Shown here in pieces: positions 28,018-36,613 of a stretch of 64,000 bases of DNA. The notes beneath the pieces are model-generated. The model was given only the letters and a program-made list of their open reading frames with translations. It had not been told where the DNA came from and searched no databases. Where the stretch lies: assembly GCA_043772945.1 (NCBI GenBank), contig JAYVFR010000023.1, positions 4,437-68,436 on the forward strand, in the 5' to 3' direction. The DNA comes from JAYVFR01 sp043772945. GTDB lineage: Bacteria > Patescibacteriota > JACMRA01. Numbering within the stretch: the first letter of the stretch is position 1; every line of letters starts with the position of its first letter. Both the position numbers and the translations under genes were made by a program.

Positions 28018-29300
28018 TATCTGCCTCCGCCTAAATCAATATTGAAAGCAAAGTAGGTGACAAGTGAGGTAATGGTTGTTGCAAGTAATAATACAATTAA
28101 ACCAATTATGGCATTTTTGATTGCATTTTGAGCTTTTTCAATTTGCTTGGTATCACCATTGGAAGTAATCCAAAACCACCCCCCGAGAACTAAAAAGAAA
28201 AGGGCTACCGCACTAGAAATTGGGATAGCAATTCCTCCCACTACTGCTTTAACAAGGTTTAAAAAAGAAGATAGTCTTAAATCTTTAAAAACACCATCCT
28301 GAAGAGTTAAAAGAGTGGTGGACTCCTTAGTCGCTGCATCTCTAATTACAAAAACACTATCAATAGCTGTCAATATTACTTTAGTAGTTAAAACTACTAT
28401 TAAACCTATTACACCATTTCTAATACCTTTGAGACCGTCTTCTTTGACCCAGTCCGCTCCTGCAAAAAAATATTTATAACCACTATAAATTACAACTATT
28501 ATGGCTAACACTGAGGAGAGAGTTATTAAAATGTTACTAGCGTTAGTTAAAAGCGGAATAAAAATCTGTTGTCCCAGAACGTTTAGTCCACCATTAGCTC
28601 CATCGGCTTTAATTTGCCCAAGTGTATTACTCTTGGCTATTGTTTCGCCAGTAGTTTTGGCTAAGTCAAATACAGAGCTAGCTAAAAATATTACAACAAG
28701 TCCAATACCTGAATTACGAATACCTTTAATACCAGTTTCTTTTTCCCAATCAAGAGAGCTAAAAAAGAATTTGTAGCCACTCCACATCATAGCAACAACT
28801 GCAATAACTATTGAAATAGTAACCAGAAAGTTTTTTATTATTTCTAAAAATTTAATTAAACCTTCTGCATTTAGCTTTCCACCTTCTCCAATTAAGGGAG
28901 GGGCTCCGTTCCCTCCTCGAAAAATTAAACTAACAGCAAAATTACCCAATGTGACCACTACTAATCCGATGACTGCAGAAGTAATAGCTTTACGTCCATC
29001 ACTTTTGCCATCTACGCTACCGATTAGATATTGATACCCTCCCCAAGTAATTACGATAACAGCAAGAGGTAGGGCTGCTATTTGAAAAAAGCTTAGAAGG
29101 TTTTCAGTTAGTGAGGTTCCTCCACAATTTAAGGCACTAGGGAATAAGCATTTAATTGCTAATACATTTAGCGTTTCTAAAGTTTGCTCGGCGGTATATG
29201 TTACTGGATTAAATAAAGATAAACTGACTGAGAGAGTAATGATTAAACCAAAAACTACAGCTATGGTTTTTTGTAAAAAGGTATTTATTGCTTGAGTCAT
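28017..29300 (-). CDS. Four-module TrbC/VirB2-like membrane protein
   Basis: The 427-residue protein contains four successive units, each a TM helix ending in G/S-G-Y/W, a short polar turn with Asp/Lys, and a second TM helix beginning AIxxxIxGLVVV-like. The turns are GGYQYLIGSVDGKSDGRKA, SGYKFFFSSLDWEKETG, SGYKYFFAGADWVKEDG and GGWFWITSNGDTKQIEKA (near residues 86, 176, 275 and 375). A single such unit is the size and pattern of a VirB2/TrbC pilin, and the one-unit relative lies just upstream. A four-fold covalent repeat suggests a pilus base or pseudo-tetrameric ring part. An N-terminal signal-like TM precedes unit 1. Confidence 0.75.
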   Translation of the reverse strand: MTQAINTFLQKTIAVVFGLIITLSVSLSLFNPVTYTAEQTLETLNVLAIKCLFPSALNCGGTSLTENLLSFFQIAALPLAVIVITWGGYQYLIGSVDGKSDGRKAITSAVIGLVVVTLGNFAVSLIFRGGNGAPPLIGEGGKLNAEGLIKFLEIIKNFLVTISIVIAVVAMMWSGYKFFFSSLDWEKETGIKGIRNSGIGLVVIFLASSVFDLAKTTGETIAKSNTLGQIKADGANGGLNVLGQQIFIPLLTNASNILITLSSVLAIIVVIYSGYKYFFAGADWVKEDGLKGIRNGVIGLIVVLTTKVILTAIDSVFVIRDAATKESTTLLTLQDGVFKDLRLSSFLNLVKAVVGGIAIPISSAVALFFLVLGGWFWITSNGDTKQIEKAQNAIKNAIIGLIVLLLATTITSLVTYFAFNIDLGGGR

Positions 29301-29330
29301 TATGATTGTGTATATTGTGTTTTTGATTGA

Positions 29331-29831
29331 TTATCTAAAAAATTTACCGAGACCTAGAGTTAAATTAGTTCCTCCAATTATACTCAAAATTGTATTGATA
29401 ATAATAAAAGTACTGAAAACAATTAAAAGGGCATAAACTGCATCTGATAGATTTTTTTTGGCTTGACTGGCTTGGTTTCCATCAATACCGTCCCAGATCC
29501 ACATCATTCCACTAAAAATTACAGTGAAAGAAACTAGATACCAGATTAATGAAGCTATAAATCCCCATAATCTTAGTAAAACTGTACCTAAGTCTTGTAA
29601 ATCTAAAGCTTTTTCGGAGCATTCTTTGGGTATTATTGGTACAAATTTGGCAAATTGAAATATGTCAGTGAGGGTAATAGTGTCAGTTGGTGGGCAAGCT
29701 GCTGCGTATGTATTAAGGCTGGTTAAACTAATCATTAAAACAAACGCTATCATTAAATGAATAATAGGTTTTTTAATTTGTACAATTAGTTGAGTTAATT
29801 GATTAATTGCTTTGGGCAATACAGGAAACAT
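29331..29831 (-). CDS. TrbC/VirB2-like pilin-type protein
   Basis: From ATG 29831 the protein has 166 residues: a signal peptide-like segment ending near TYAAA, a short Cys-containing extracytoplasmic part (CPPTD, PKECSEK) and two TM helices around the turn SGMMWIWDGIDGNQASQAKK, the same unit as in the four-module protein 30 nt downstream. I prefer this start to TTG 29867 because TTGACC (29862-29867, minus strand) is 30 nt upstream and would otherwise be coding. It probably assembles with the VirB4/TraG machinery. Confidence 0.75.
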   Translation of the reverse strand: MFPVLPKAINQLTQLIVQIKKPIIHLMIAFVLMISLTSLNTYAAACPPTDTITLTDIFQFAKFVPIIPKECSEKALDLQDLGTVLLRLWGFIASLIWYLVSFTVIFSGMMWIWDGIDGNQASQAKKNLSDAVYALLIVFSTFIIINTILSIIGGTNLTLGLGKFFR

Positions 29832-29861
29832 ACATTTGATTTTAACTAGATTTTTTAAAAT

Positions 29862-29874
29862 GGTCAATTTGACA
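29862..29874. promoter_or_regulatory. Back-to-back -35 elements of the infB and pilin-like operons
   Basis: The sequence GGTCAATTTGACA gives TTGACA on the plus strand (29869-29874, 32 nt before infB ATG 29907) and TTGACC on the minus strand (29867-29862, 30 nt before ATG 29831). The two -35 elements are one base apart, so the two divergent genes probably compete for polymerase. Confidence 0.55.
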
Positions 29875-29906
29875 AAAGGCGTCTTTGTAAGCTTATGAGA
29901 AGTAAT

Positions 29907-31889
29907 ATGAATATATCAACTTTAGCTAAAATTTTAGGCGTTGGAGTCAGTGAACTACGGGAAACTGGCGCTAAAAATAGCATCTATGGTTTCAATGGTC
30001 GCAATACTCGTATTCCATATAATTCAGCTGTTCAAATCACTAAATTATTACGTCCTGATAGACTATCTAAGCTAAAGAATGATGATAAAATTTATTTGCC
30101 AGCCAGCCTTACTGTGGCAGAGTTTGCTGAAACAATAGGTAAGCCAGCAGGTATAGTACTAAAATCTTTAATTATGAACGGGATTATCGTTACAATGAAT
30201 GAGTTAGTTGACTATGATACTGCGGTGCTAATAGCTGAAGAGCTTGGAGTCGAAACTCATCCAGAAAGTGAAGATTTAATTAGTGGTAACATTGAAAATT
30301 CAAATGATGATTTAATTAAAATAATAGATTATGGTGATAGTAGGACAGCGGAGTATATATCACGCCCTCCAGTTATCACAGTTATGGGTCATGTGGATCA
30401 TGGGAAAACAACGCTTTTAGATACTATTAGAAATACTAATGTCGTCTCAGGAGAGGCGGGCGCTATTACTCAACATATTGCTACTTATCAAATATCTTAT
30501 AAACCTGTAACTGAGGGAGCTAAAAATCTAAATTTAGTTAAATCGAGTGATGGGGGCTATTTAGTAACTTTTGTTGATACTCCTGGACATGAAGCCTTTA
30601 CTGCAATGAGAGCTCGTGGCACACAATTAGCCGATTATATAATTTTAATGGTTTCGGCAGTGGAAGGTCCTAAACCTCAAACAGTTGAAGTTATTGAGCG
30701 TGCTAAATTATCTAAAACTCCAGTTATTGTAGCTCTTAATAAAATTGATTTACCAGATGTAGATTTAGAGAGGGTTAAGGGTGAAATAGCAAAATACGGA
30801 CTCGTTCCTGACGAGTGGGGTGGTGATACACCTTTTATACCAATCTCAGCAAAAACTGGCTTAGGTATTGATAAGCTTCTTGAAACTATTCTAGTACATT
30901 CAGAAATGCTAGAATTAAAAGGTCAAATTAACTGTCCAGGTCAGGCTGTAGTTATTGAAAGTCATTTAGATAATCAACTTGGAATTGTAGGAACAGCACT
31001 CGTTGTGAAAGGAGAGATAGCTACGGGCGATACCGTAAGGATCGGAACTGAAGTAACAAGGCTGCGTAGACTTGAGACAACGGACTCTAAAGCTATTACA
31101 AAAGCTGGTTTGAGTGAGCCAGTAATAATACTTGGGTTGTCTAGTATAGCAAATATTGGAGAAAATTTAATTGTTTACCCAACCGTTAAAAAAGCTCAAA
31201 ATGATGCAAGTTTGGAAATTATTAAAAGATCCCAGAGCAAACGTATTACAAATACTAAATCGACCGCTACTCAATCAGGTGAAGTTGTAATTAATTTAGT
31301 TCTCAAGGCAGATGTAAACGGATCGCTTGAAGCTTTGAAAGAAAGTATTTTAAAAATTCCACAAGATAAAGTAAAGATTGTAATCAAATTTGAAGCAGTA
31401 GGTGCTATCAATGAAGGAGATATCGATTTTGCGGAAACTAGTAATTCTACAATTTTAGCCTTTCATACGTCAGTTAGCTCTAAACTAGAGCAGCTAATTC
31501 AAATTCGTAAACTAACTTTAATTAAATCTGATATTATTTATGAAATTCTAGAATGGGTAGAGGAGCAAATCTTAGCTAATACTAAACACGAAACCAAAGA
31601 AATAATCTTAGGCGAGGCTAAAGTTTTAGCTATTTTCAAGTCAGAAAAAAACAATCAATTTGTCTTTGGAGGTGAGGTTATTAGTGGTAAAATTACTGAT
31701 AGTAAAGAAGTAAAAATTATTAGAGGGCAACAAATAATTGGTAAATATGAAATTGTTGAATTACAAAGAAATAAAGTTAAAGCCACCGAGATAAATATAA
31801 GTCAGCAGTTTGGTATCTCAATTAAAGGTAAGCAGAAAATTCAAGTAGGAGATATAATGCAATCAATTGATGAAATTCTGGTTAAATAA
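29907..31889 (+). CDS. infB: Translation initiation factor IF-2
   Basis: The product (660 residues from ATG 29907) is a short IF-2: two IF2N-like domains (about 1-115), G domain with G1 GHVDHGKTT, G2/G3 DTPGHEAF and G4 NKID, then domains II, III and IV. It brings fMet-tRNA to the 30S P site. The N-terminal extension of E. coli IF-2 is absent. I choose ATG 29907 over 29895 because the leader distance (TTGACA-32 nt-ATG) matches other genes. Promoter is shared back-to-back with the pilin-like gene. The usual nusA and rbfA neighbours are absent. Confidence 0.95.
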   Translation: MNISTLAKILGVGVSELRETGAKNSIYGFNGRNTRIPYNSAVQITKLLRPDRLSKLKNDDKIYLPASLTVAEFAETIGKPAGIVLKSLIMNGIIVTMNELVDYDTAVLIAEELGVETHPESEDLISGNIENSNDDLIKIIDYGDSRTAEYISRPPVITVMGHVDHGKTTLLDTIRNTNVVSGEAGAITQHIATYQISYKPVTEGAKNLNLVKSSDGGYLVTFVDTPGHEAFTAMRARGTQLADYIILMVSAVEGPKPQTVEVIERAKLSKTPVIVALNKIDLPDVDLERVKGEIAKYGLVPDEWGGDTPFIPISAKTGLGIDKLLETILVHSEMLELKGQINCPGQAVVIESHLDNQLGIVGTALVVKGEIATGDTVRIGTEVTRLRRLETTDSKAITKAGLSEPVIILGLSSIANIGENLIVYPTVKKAQNDASLEIIKRSQSKRITNTKSTATQSGEVVINLVLKADVNGSLEALKESILKIPQDKVKIVIKFEAVGAINEGDIDFAETSNSTILAFHTSVSSKLEQLIQIRKLTLIKSDIIYEILEWVEEQILANTKHETKEIILGEAKVLAIFKSEKNNQFVFGGEVISGKITDSKEVKIIRGQQIIGKYEIVELQRNKVKATEINISQQFGISIKGKQKIQVGDIMQSIDEILVK

Positions 31890-33414
31890 AGTATTATATC
31901 AGGTACTGACTAACTATTTACTTGCCTGGTTAGCAATTCTAGTAATTGCTCGAATTCCAAGTTTATTTGATTATCTTCGGGGTGTCGATGAGGACTATTA
32001 TATGGTGATTGCTCAGAGTTTGTCTAAGGGTGGGAGGTTATATATTGATATTTGGGATAACAAACCACCTTTTTTGTATTTTGTATATTTGTTCAACTAT
32101 ATTTTAATTGGTCCAAGCTTGATCGGAGTTCGTTGTGTGGGCTTGCTATTAAGTTTTTTTAGTCTAATTAGATTTAAACAAATATTAGAGTTACAAATTT
32201 TTAACTTATCTAAACAAAAAATTTTTTTAGCTTTTAGTTTGTTTGCTTTTTTGACTACTTTTGGATGGCAAACAGTAACTTTCAATGCCGAAAATTTATT
32301 TTTACCATTGATAACTTTTGGTTTCTATTATTGGACGAGGAATTTAAATGATGCTAATTTTGATAATCTAAACTATTACAAAGGTTTAATTTGGTTTGCT
32401 CTCGCTGGATTTACTAAATTTAATTCCTTGATAGAGGTTTTAATTTTATTATTCATTTATTTAGTAATTTTATTTAAAGATCAAACAGAAAGCCAGAAAT
32501 ACGTTATACAAAGTTTAACAGAAACATCAATCATAAAATCAGAAATTAAGTCAAAAATAAAAATAGATTTCCAAATTATATTGAAGGGTTTATTAATTAT
32601 CGCATCGCCTTATTTAATTCTGATACTAGTTTACGGTTTCTGGAATAAGTTACCTGAATTATACTTTGGCATTTTTGGTTTTGGTGGTAGCTATATACCG
32701 AGAGATCAGCTGTTATTGAGAGTCTTTTTCTATGTAGGATTTATTTGTATTAGCTTATTTTTATTCTTAAAATCTAAAATTTCCAAGCTCCAATACTGGG
32801 TTTGGAATTTGTGTGGAATCGAGCTTTTTGCGATTCTTTTATCAGGTAGAGGTTATCACCATTACTTAATTCAAGGATTTTTAGGGTTTGGACTTTTAAT
32901 CGCTTTATTTTTAAAAGAAAAGTTTAGGATTTTAAAAACTTTGATTCTAGGAATTTCTACTCTTTTATTTTTAATCAGTTTTTTAAACACAAAAGATATT
33001 TGGAGTGGTTTCGGGACTGATACAAATTACAATTTATTTTTAAAAACTGTTATGGGGCAAACTACTTTGCGCCAGTGGCAACTTGATAGTAGGCCTGATG
33101 CTCAGCTCGCAGAAGTTCTAGTCCCAATTATTCAAAATCACACTCAAAGCACTAATAAAATTTACTTATTTGCCAACAAACCTTTTATTTATAGTCTTGC
33201 AAATAGGCTTCCAGCCTACCCCTACCCTGTTGAGTATCAGTATCATGAACCACTTGAGGAAGTTTATCTTAAAATCAAAAAAAACGAGGCTAAACTAATA
33301 ATTTTAGACAATAAATTAGAGAATTATTCCAAATATAAAGCGCTAATTCAATCAGATTACAAACTAAATCAAATAATAAATTCACAATGGGAAGTATATG
33401 TTTTTGATAATTAG
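31870..33414 (+). CDS. GT-C family membrane glycosyltransferase
   Basis: The 514-residue protein has about ten TM segments and the first loop motif GVDEDYYMVIAQSLSKGGRLY followed by DNKPPFLYFVYL, the mark of PMT/ArnT-like lipid-linked sugar transferases (acidic residue in the first outer loop, then KPP). It uses polyprenyl-phosphate sugars, such as the product of the GT2 at 24842. The ATG at 31870 lies inside the end of infB, overlapping by 20 bp, so the two are translationally coupled. The acceptor is unknown. Confidence 0.8.
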   Translation: MKFWLNKVLYQVLTNYLLAWLAILVIARIPSLFDYLRGVDEDYYMVIAQSLSKGGRLYIDIWDNKPPFLYFVYLFNYILIGPSLIGVRCVGLLLSFFSLIRFKQILELQIFNLSKQKIFLAFSLFAFLTTFGWQTVTFNAENLFLPLITFGFYYWTRNLNDANFDNLNYYKGLIWFALAGFTKFNSLIEVLILLFIYLVILFKDQTESQKYVIQSLTETSIIKSEIKSKIKIDFQIILKGLLIIASPYLILILVYGFWNKLPELYFGIFGFGGSYIPRDQLLLRVFFYVGFICISLFLFLKSKISKLQYWVWNLCGIELFAILLSGRGYHHYLIQGFLGFGLLIALFLKEKFRILKTLILGISTLLFLISFLNTKDIWSGFGTDTNYNLFLKTVMGQTTLRQWQLDSRPDAQLAEVLVPIIQNHTQSTNKIYLFANKPFIYSLANRLPAYPYPVEYQYHEPLEEVYLKIKKNEAKLIILDNKLENYSKYKALIQSDYKLNQIINSQWEVYVFDN

Positions 33415-33468
33415 TCTTTTTTAGAACTAATTTTTGTCAGTTCTTTCGTTTATTTTTGAGATAAAATC

Positions 33469-33783
33469 ATGACACTTAATCAGTTAATCGAACAGTTATC
33501 AAAAAATTCTAGTTTGGAAAATTTTTCTCCACTTCCAGAGTCAGTAAAAACAGTTTGTGAAACCTTTGGTCTATTGTATGGAAATTTAAAAGCTTACCAA
33601 AATATAAGCGATAATTATGCTGATAGATTTGATTTTGCTTATGATAGTTCTACTTCAGTACATTTTGTAAGATATTACCCAGAAAATTTGCAATCATCTA
33701 ATGATGATATCATTATTGTTCAGGATCTTACAGCTAAATTTTGGTCTTATTCTGTTTCTAATGGATGGTATACTAAGAATTGA
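33469..33783 (+). CDS. Unknown small soluble protein
   Basis: The 104-residue protein has a helical first half and a strand-rich Tyr/Asp second half with no TM segment. TTGTCA about 29-30 nt before the ATG fits the leaderless layout. It is followed by the first copy of a ~70-bp terminator repeat (33812-33882). Family not recognised. Confidence 0.5.
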   Translation: MTLNQLIEQLSKNSSLENFSPLPESVKTVCETFGLLYGNLKAYQNISDNYADRFDFAYDSSTSVHFVRYYPENLQSSNDDIIIVQDLTAKFWSYSVSNGWYTKN

Positions 33784-33811
33784 TAAAAAAAGTCTAATGC
33801 TTTTTGATTAT

Positions 33812-33882
33812 TTCAGTATTTCCTTAATCATTTATTTGATTAGGGAATTTTTTTGTGCGTATAAAAAAACTAACTGAGGTTA
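33812..33882 (+). repeat. Terminator-containing repeat, copy 1
   Basis: About 70 bp (TTCAGTATTTCCTTAATCA to the AACTGAGGTTAA region) recur nearly unchanged at 35547-35620, including the bases outside the hairpin, for example TGTGCGTATAAAAAA and AACTGAG. The two copies flank the two Shine-Dalgarno-led orphan genes between them. Confidence 0.8.
33820..33854 (+). terminator. Rho-independent terminator, copy 1
   Basis: TTCCTTAATCA (33820-33830) pairs with TGATTAGGGAA (33837-33847), an 11-bp stem with one G-T pair and a six-base loop, followed by seven Ts. It ends the gene at 33469-33783. Confidence 0.85.
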
Positions 33883-33958
33883 ATTTACAAAACGAAAAAA
33901 GAGTGCTTAGCTAAAAGAGTTCAACGATTTATCAAGTTAAATTATTAGGAGATTTACA

Positions 33959-34870
33959 GTGAAAACTCAAAAATTGAAAAAAGACTTAGACTTATACTTG
34001 TCTTGTGCCCAGTATGAAAGACCTTTAATCACAGATTTGAAGCTAATTCTAAAGAATTGCAATTTTAATGATATTGAGTTTTTTTTGAAAAAGTTAGGTT
34101 ATAATCCACCATCTTTAAAAGATGTTTTATGTGAGACAAGACAAATTTTATCACTTATGCCTCTTTTAGCTAAAAAATTGTTATCTCTAGCAGGTAATAA
34201 AAATTTAGTTTTTTTAGGGCGAGATGCTGAAATTATGTATGACTATTTTGTTTTACATTATCCCAAATTAAGGCACAAACTAAGACTATTACCAGCAAGT
34301 ACAGCTCTTTGGGATTACTTTGATTCAGAATCAAATCCCCAAAAAGTGAGAAAATTCTTTGAATACTATGAAGTTCCAGTGAATTATTTAGCTAATTCTG
34401 TATTAGTTGACACTGGTTTTGTTGGAAGAATCGGATATAGAATTTGGAGAAATTTATCTCAAATTACAGGTAACAGTATTGAATCACACAAGTTGCAGAC
34501 TCCAATTTACTTAGTTTGTAAGTTTGTAAGAGCAGGTTATGGAACTCAGATTGAAGCTTTTGCAAACCTCGATGAAGATAGTATTTGTTATTCTTTTTTT
34601 CCTCGAGAACACGCCCAGATTATATACCCCCGAAGCGAAAATTTTGCTTATCACTTAGCTACTGCAATGCAATTTAGTCCTCGTTATTTCGGGCATTATA
34701 ATAGAGTTGATAGAAGTGGCAGAGCTTTATTTGCAAATGAACCTCTGGTTTTTGATATTGCGTCACCGATTCTAAATCAGTATGCCAAAATAATTTATAA
34801 CTGGTCATGTGTCAACCCTCTTGGGGCTTTAGCAGTTCAAATGGAGCAAATTTGTTTGCTAAACATTTAG
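33959..34870 (+). CDS. Orphan protein with Shine-Dalgarno GTG start
   Basis: The start is GTG 33959 with AGGAG (33947-33951) 7 nt upstream. The 303-residue protein has LVFLGRDAEIMYDYF near residue 80 and SVLVDTGFVGRIGYRIW near 148. The spacing of an acidic RDxE and a later VDTGFxG resembles HAD-like or sugar-modifying proteins with xxRDGxxx...VDIGWxG, but this is only a resemblance. No signal peptide or TM segment. It is the first gene between two copies of the same terminator repeat and is probably co-transcribed with the next gene, 66 nt downstream. Confidence 0.6.
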   Translation: MKTQKLKKDLDLYLSCAQYERPLITDLKLILKNCNFNDIEFFLKKLGYNPPSLKDVLCETRQILSLMPLLAKKLLSLAGNKNLVFLGRDAEIMYDYFVLHYPKLRHKLRLLPASTALWDYFDSESNPQKVRKFFEYYEVPVNYLANSVLVDTGFVGRIGYRIWRNLSQITGNSIESHKLQTPIYLVCKFVRAGYGTQIEAFANLDEDSICYSFFPREHAQIIYPRSENFAYHLATAMQFSPRYFGHYNRVDRSGRALFANEPLVFDIASPILNQYAKIIYNWSCVNPLGALAVQMEQICLLNI

Positions 34871-34936
34871 CAATGTGTGTGAATTACTGAATACAGTTAG
34901 TGTCAATTAAAAAATCTGCAAAACAGGAGATTAATA

Positions 34937-35530
34937 GTGAATAAAGTAGAATTAGCAAGACTTATCAACTCACTTTCCACCGAAACTAATCATACTCAAC
35001 CAAGCTGGTTTAATTCAGGTTTAGCCTTTTTGTACTGCGATGCGGGTAGTTCCGAATCATTAAAAAAATTAAACTTGTTGTTTAGGAAAATGCATATTAA
35101 AACTTGCTGGTCGTACGTTGGAGGTATTGCTGTTTTTAAAGTCCAGTATCAAAGAGACGTTACAAGAGCTTTAAGCTTTCTCGTGGAAAATATCTACGTT
35201 AAAGTTGAGGTTGATCTTCCTTCTTCTTGTAGGAAATTTAGAGGTAAACTCCCTCTTAATCCTAAGTTTTTAACTAATATTCCTCCGCTAGAAGTTAATG
35301 AGTATACGAATGAAAAGATTTTAGCACGCCATGTCTATGCATTTCCTCTGGCAATTTATAAGTCAAATACTTTAGCTTTATTGCGTAAAGCTGATCGTAG
35401 AGTTGTCAAAGGAAATAATTCTCAAACTTATTATTGGCATCGTGTTTATCCAATTCTTTTGGATTTACCTGATATTGGGTTTCGCTATGATCAGGATCTT
35501 TTTGGTGTAGAATTTCCTTATCAAAGGTAG
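34937..35530 (+). CDS. Orphan protein with Shine-Dalgarno GTG start
   Basis: GTG 34937 is preceded by AGGAG (34925-34929) at 7 nt. The 197-residue soluble protein is mixed alpha/beta with a basic middle (KFRGKLPLNPKF) and a Tyr/Asp-rich end. I do not recognise it. It shares start architecture and terminator with the gene before it and the pair looks like one cassette. Confidence 0.55.
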   Translation: MNKVELARLINSLSTETNHTQPSWFNSGLAFLYCDAGSSESLKKLNLLFRKMHIKTCWSYVGGIAVFKVQYQRDVTRALSFLVENIYVKVEVDLPSSCRKFRGKLPLNPKFLTNIPPLEVNEYTNEKILARHVYAFPLAIYKSNTLALLRKADRRVVKGNNSQTYYWHRVYPILLDLPDIGFRYDQDLFGVEFPYQR

Positions 35531-35546
35531 TTGGCTGGTCACATAA

Positions 35547-35620
35547 TTCAGTATTTCCTTAATCATTTATTTGATTAGGGAATTTTTTTGTGCGTATAAA
35601 AAAAAACCAACTGAGACTAA
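35547..35620 (+). repeat. Terminator-containing repeat, copy 2
   Basis: Second copy of the repeat at 33812-33882, differing by two extra As in the A tract and a few bases in the tail. It ends the cassette of the two orphan genes at 33959-35530. Confidence 0.8.
35555..35589 (+). terminator. Rho-independent terminator, copy 2
   Basis: Same 11-bp stem (35555-35565 with 35572-35582), six-base loop and seven-T tail as at 33820-33854. Confidence 0.85.
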
Positions 35621-35682
35621 ATAAATTAGAATAGTTAGTTATGAGGTTGGGCGACCGAAAGCAAAGTTAGGACTAAGCTAGA

Positions 35683-36378
35683 TTATACATGGAAATATCG
35701 ACGAAGCTCTTTTTCATTTGTTTGAATGTAAGGTGTGATCCATGGATCAATGCTCAATTCTGAACTTAGGGCAATCTTCAATTCGTCCCAAGTTAGATAC
35801 GCAATTGATAAGTCTACATCTTTTTCACGTTGAGTATTCGTAATGTTACCTTTACAGATGTACACAACGCAAGAGTGCACTAGTCGCGGAGTTGGGTTTG
35901 CGACCATAATTGGTTCGATAGCCGAAAGGGTAATACCACATTCTTCCTTAAATTCTCTTATCAAAGCTCCATCGTAAACTTTTTTAGCTTCTTGGTTACT
36001 ATTTCCAGCAGTTCCACCAGGAAGAGCAACTCCCTGCAACAATGGTTTATTTTTAAAAACTGCCACAAATTTTCCTTTGTACTTTCCAGATTGAATTTGA
36101 CAAACCCCAATACTTGCACCTGACGAGTAAGTAAAAGCAATACTTCCATCGCTGTTTAAAACAGCAATTTGTTTACTGTAGTCTCCAGAGTCTCCTGTGG
36201 GAGCGCCAGAGAGGAAACGGCGACCGTTAAGAACTTGAAATGGAGTAGGTGGGTATTCTTCAAAAACACTCCAAATACGACGGGGATTTTTGAACATATC
36301 TTTGATTGCATCCTCAGGAATTTTAGTTCCTGTCGTAAAGCCAGCTTTGTCCAAAATTTTGCGAATATTAGTAGCCAT
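35683..36378 (-). CDS. Nudix-like hydrolase
   Basis: The 231-residue protein has a Nudix box with an enlarged loop: GVALPGGTAG, an insertion, then ALIREFKEECGIT, which supplies REFxEExG. The N-terminal ~100 residues form an extra domain with GRRFLSGAPTGDSGDYSKQI. It probably hydrolyses a nucleotide-sugar or other NDP-X; ADP-ribose-type Nudix enzymes often have such heads. It is convergent with the orphan cassette and divergent from the glycosidase gene. Confidence 0.8.
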   Translation of the reverse strand: MATNIRKILDKAGFTTGTKIPEDAIKDMFKNPRRIWSVFEEYPPTPFQVLNGRRFLSGAPTGDSGDYSKQIAVLNSDGSIAFTYSSGASIGVCQIQSGKYKGKFVAVFKNKPLLQGVALPGGTAGNSNQEAKKVYDGALIREFKEECGITLSAIEPIMVANPTPRLVHSCVVYICKGNITNTQREKDVDLSIAYLTWDELKIALSSELSIDPWITPYIQTNEKELRRYFHV

Positions 36379-36390
36379 TGTTTTTTAAAA

Positions 36391-36484
36391 ACGGGTGAAT
36401 AGGTTTGAATTCCCGTCTCCTAGAGAGGAGATAAGCATGAAAATTTGTTTTGTGCAAGCACTCAAAACTTTATTAAAACCTTGA
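36391..36484 (+). promoter_or_regulatory. Leader with hairpin over a Shine-Dalgarno site and a 15-codon ORF
   Basis: TCTCCT (36416-36421) can pair with AGGAGA (36426-36431), hiding a Shine-Dalgarno site 6 nt before ATG 36437. That ATG opens a 15-residue ORF (MKICFVQALKTLLKP, stop at 36484). An alternative stem ACGGG (36391-36395) with CCCGT (36412-36416) touches the first. This could be a leader peptide or attenuator upstream of the glycosidase at 36614, or chance. Confidence 0.3.
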
Positions 36485-36613
36485 TTATCTTTCTACCACT
36501 TGCTTTTTTTGTAAAAAAGTGTTTATGCTAATTGCAAATTAATTTAACATTCAATTTGTTATTTTAAAATCACTTCTTCTATATTTTTTTCTCTATCGTT
36601 TTTACTACTATTT

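Noticed and set aside
24240..29874. Promoters with a 21-23 bp spacer between TTGACA and a TAT-like -10
   Set aside because: Several genes show such pairs (before rpsS, pgl and 48590), but AT-rich DNA gives such hexamers by chance and the tRNA-His promoter has a normal 18-bp spacer.
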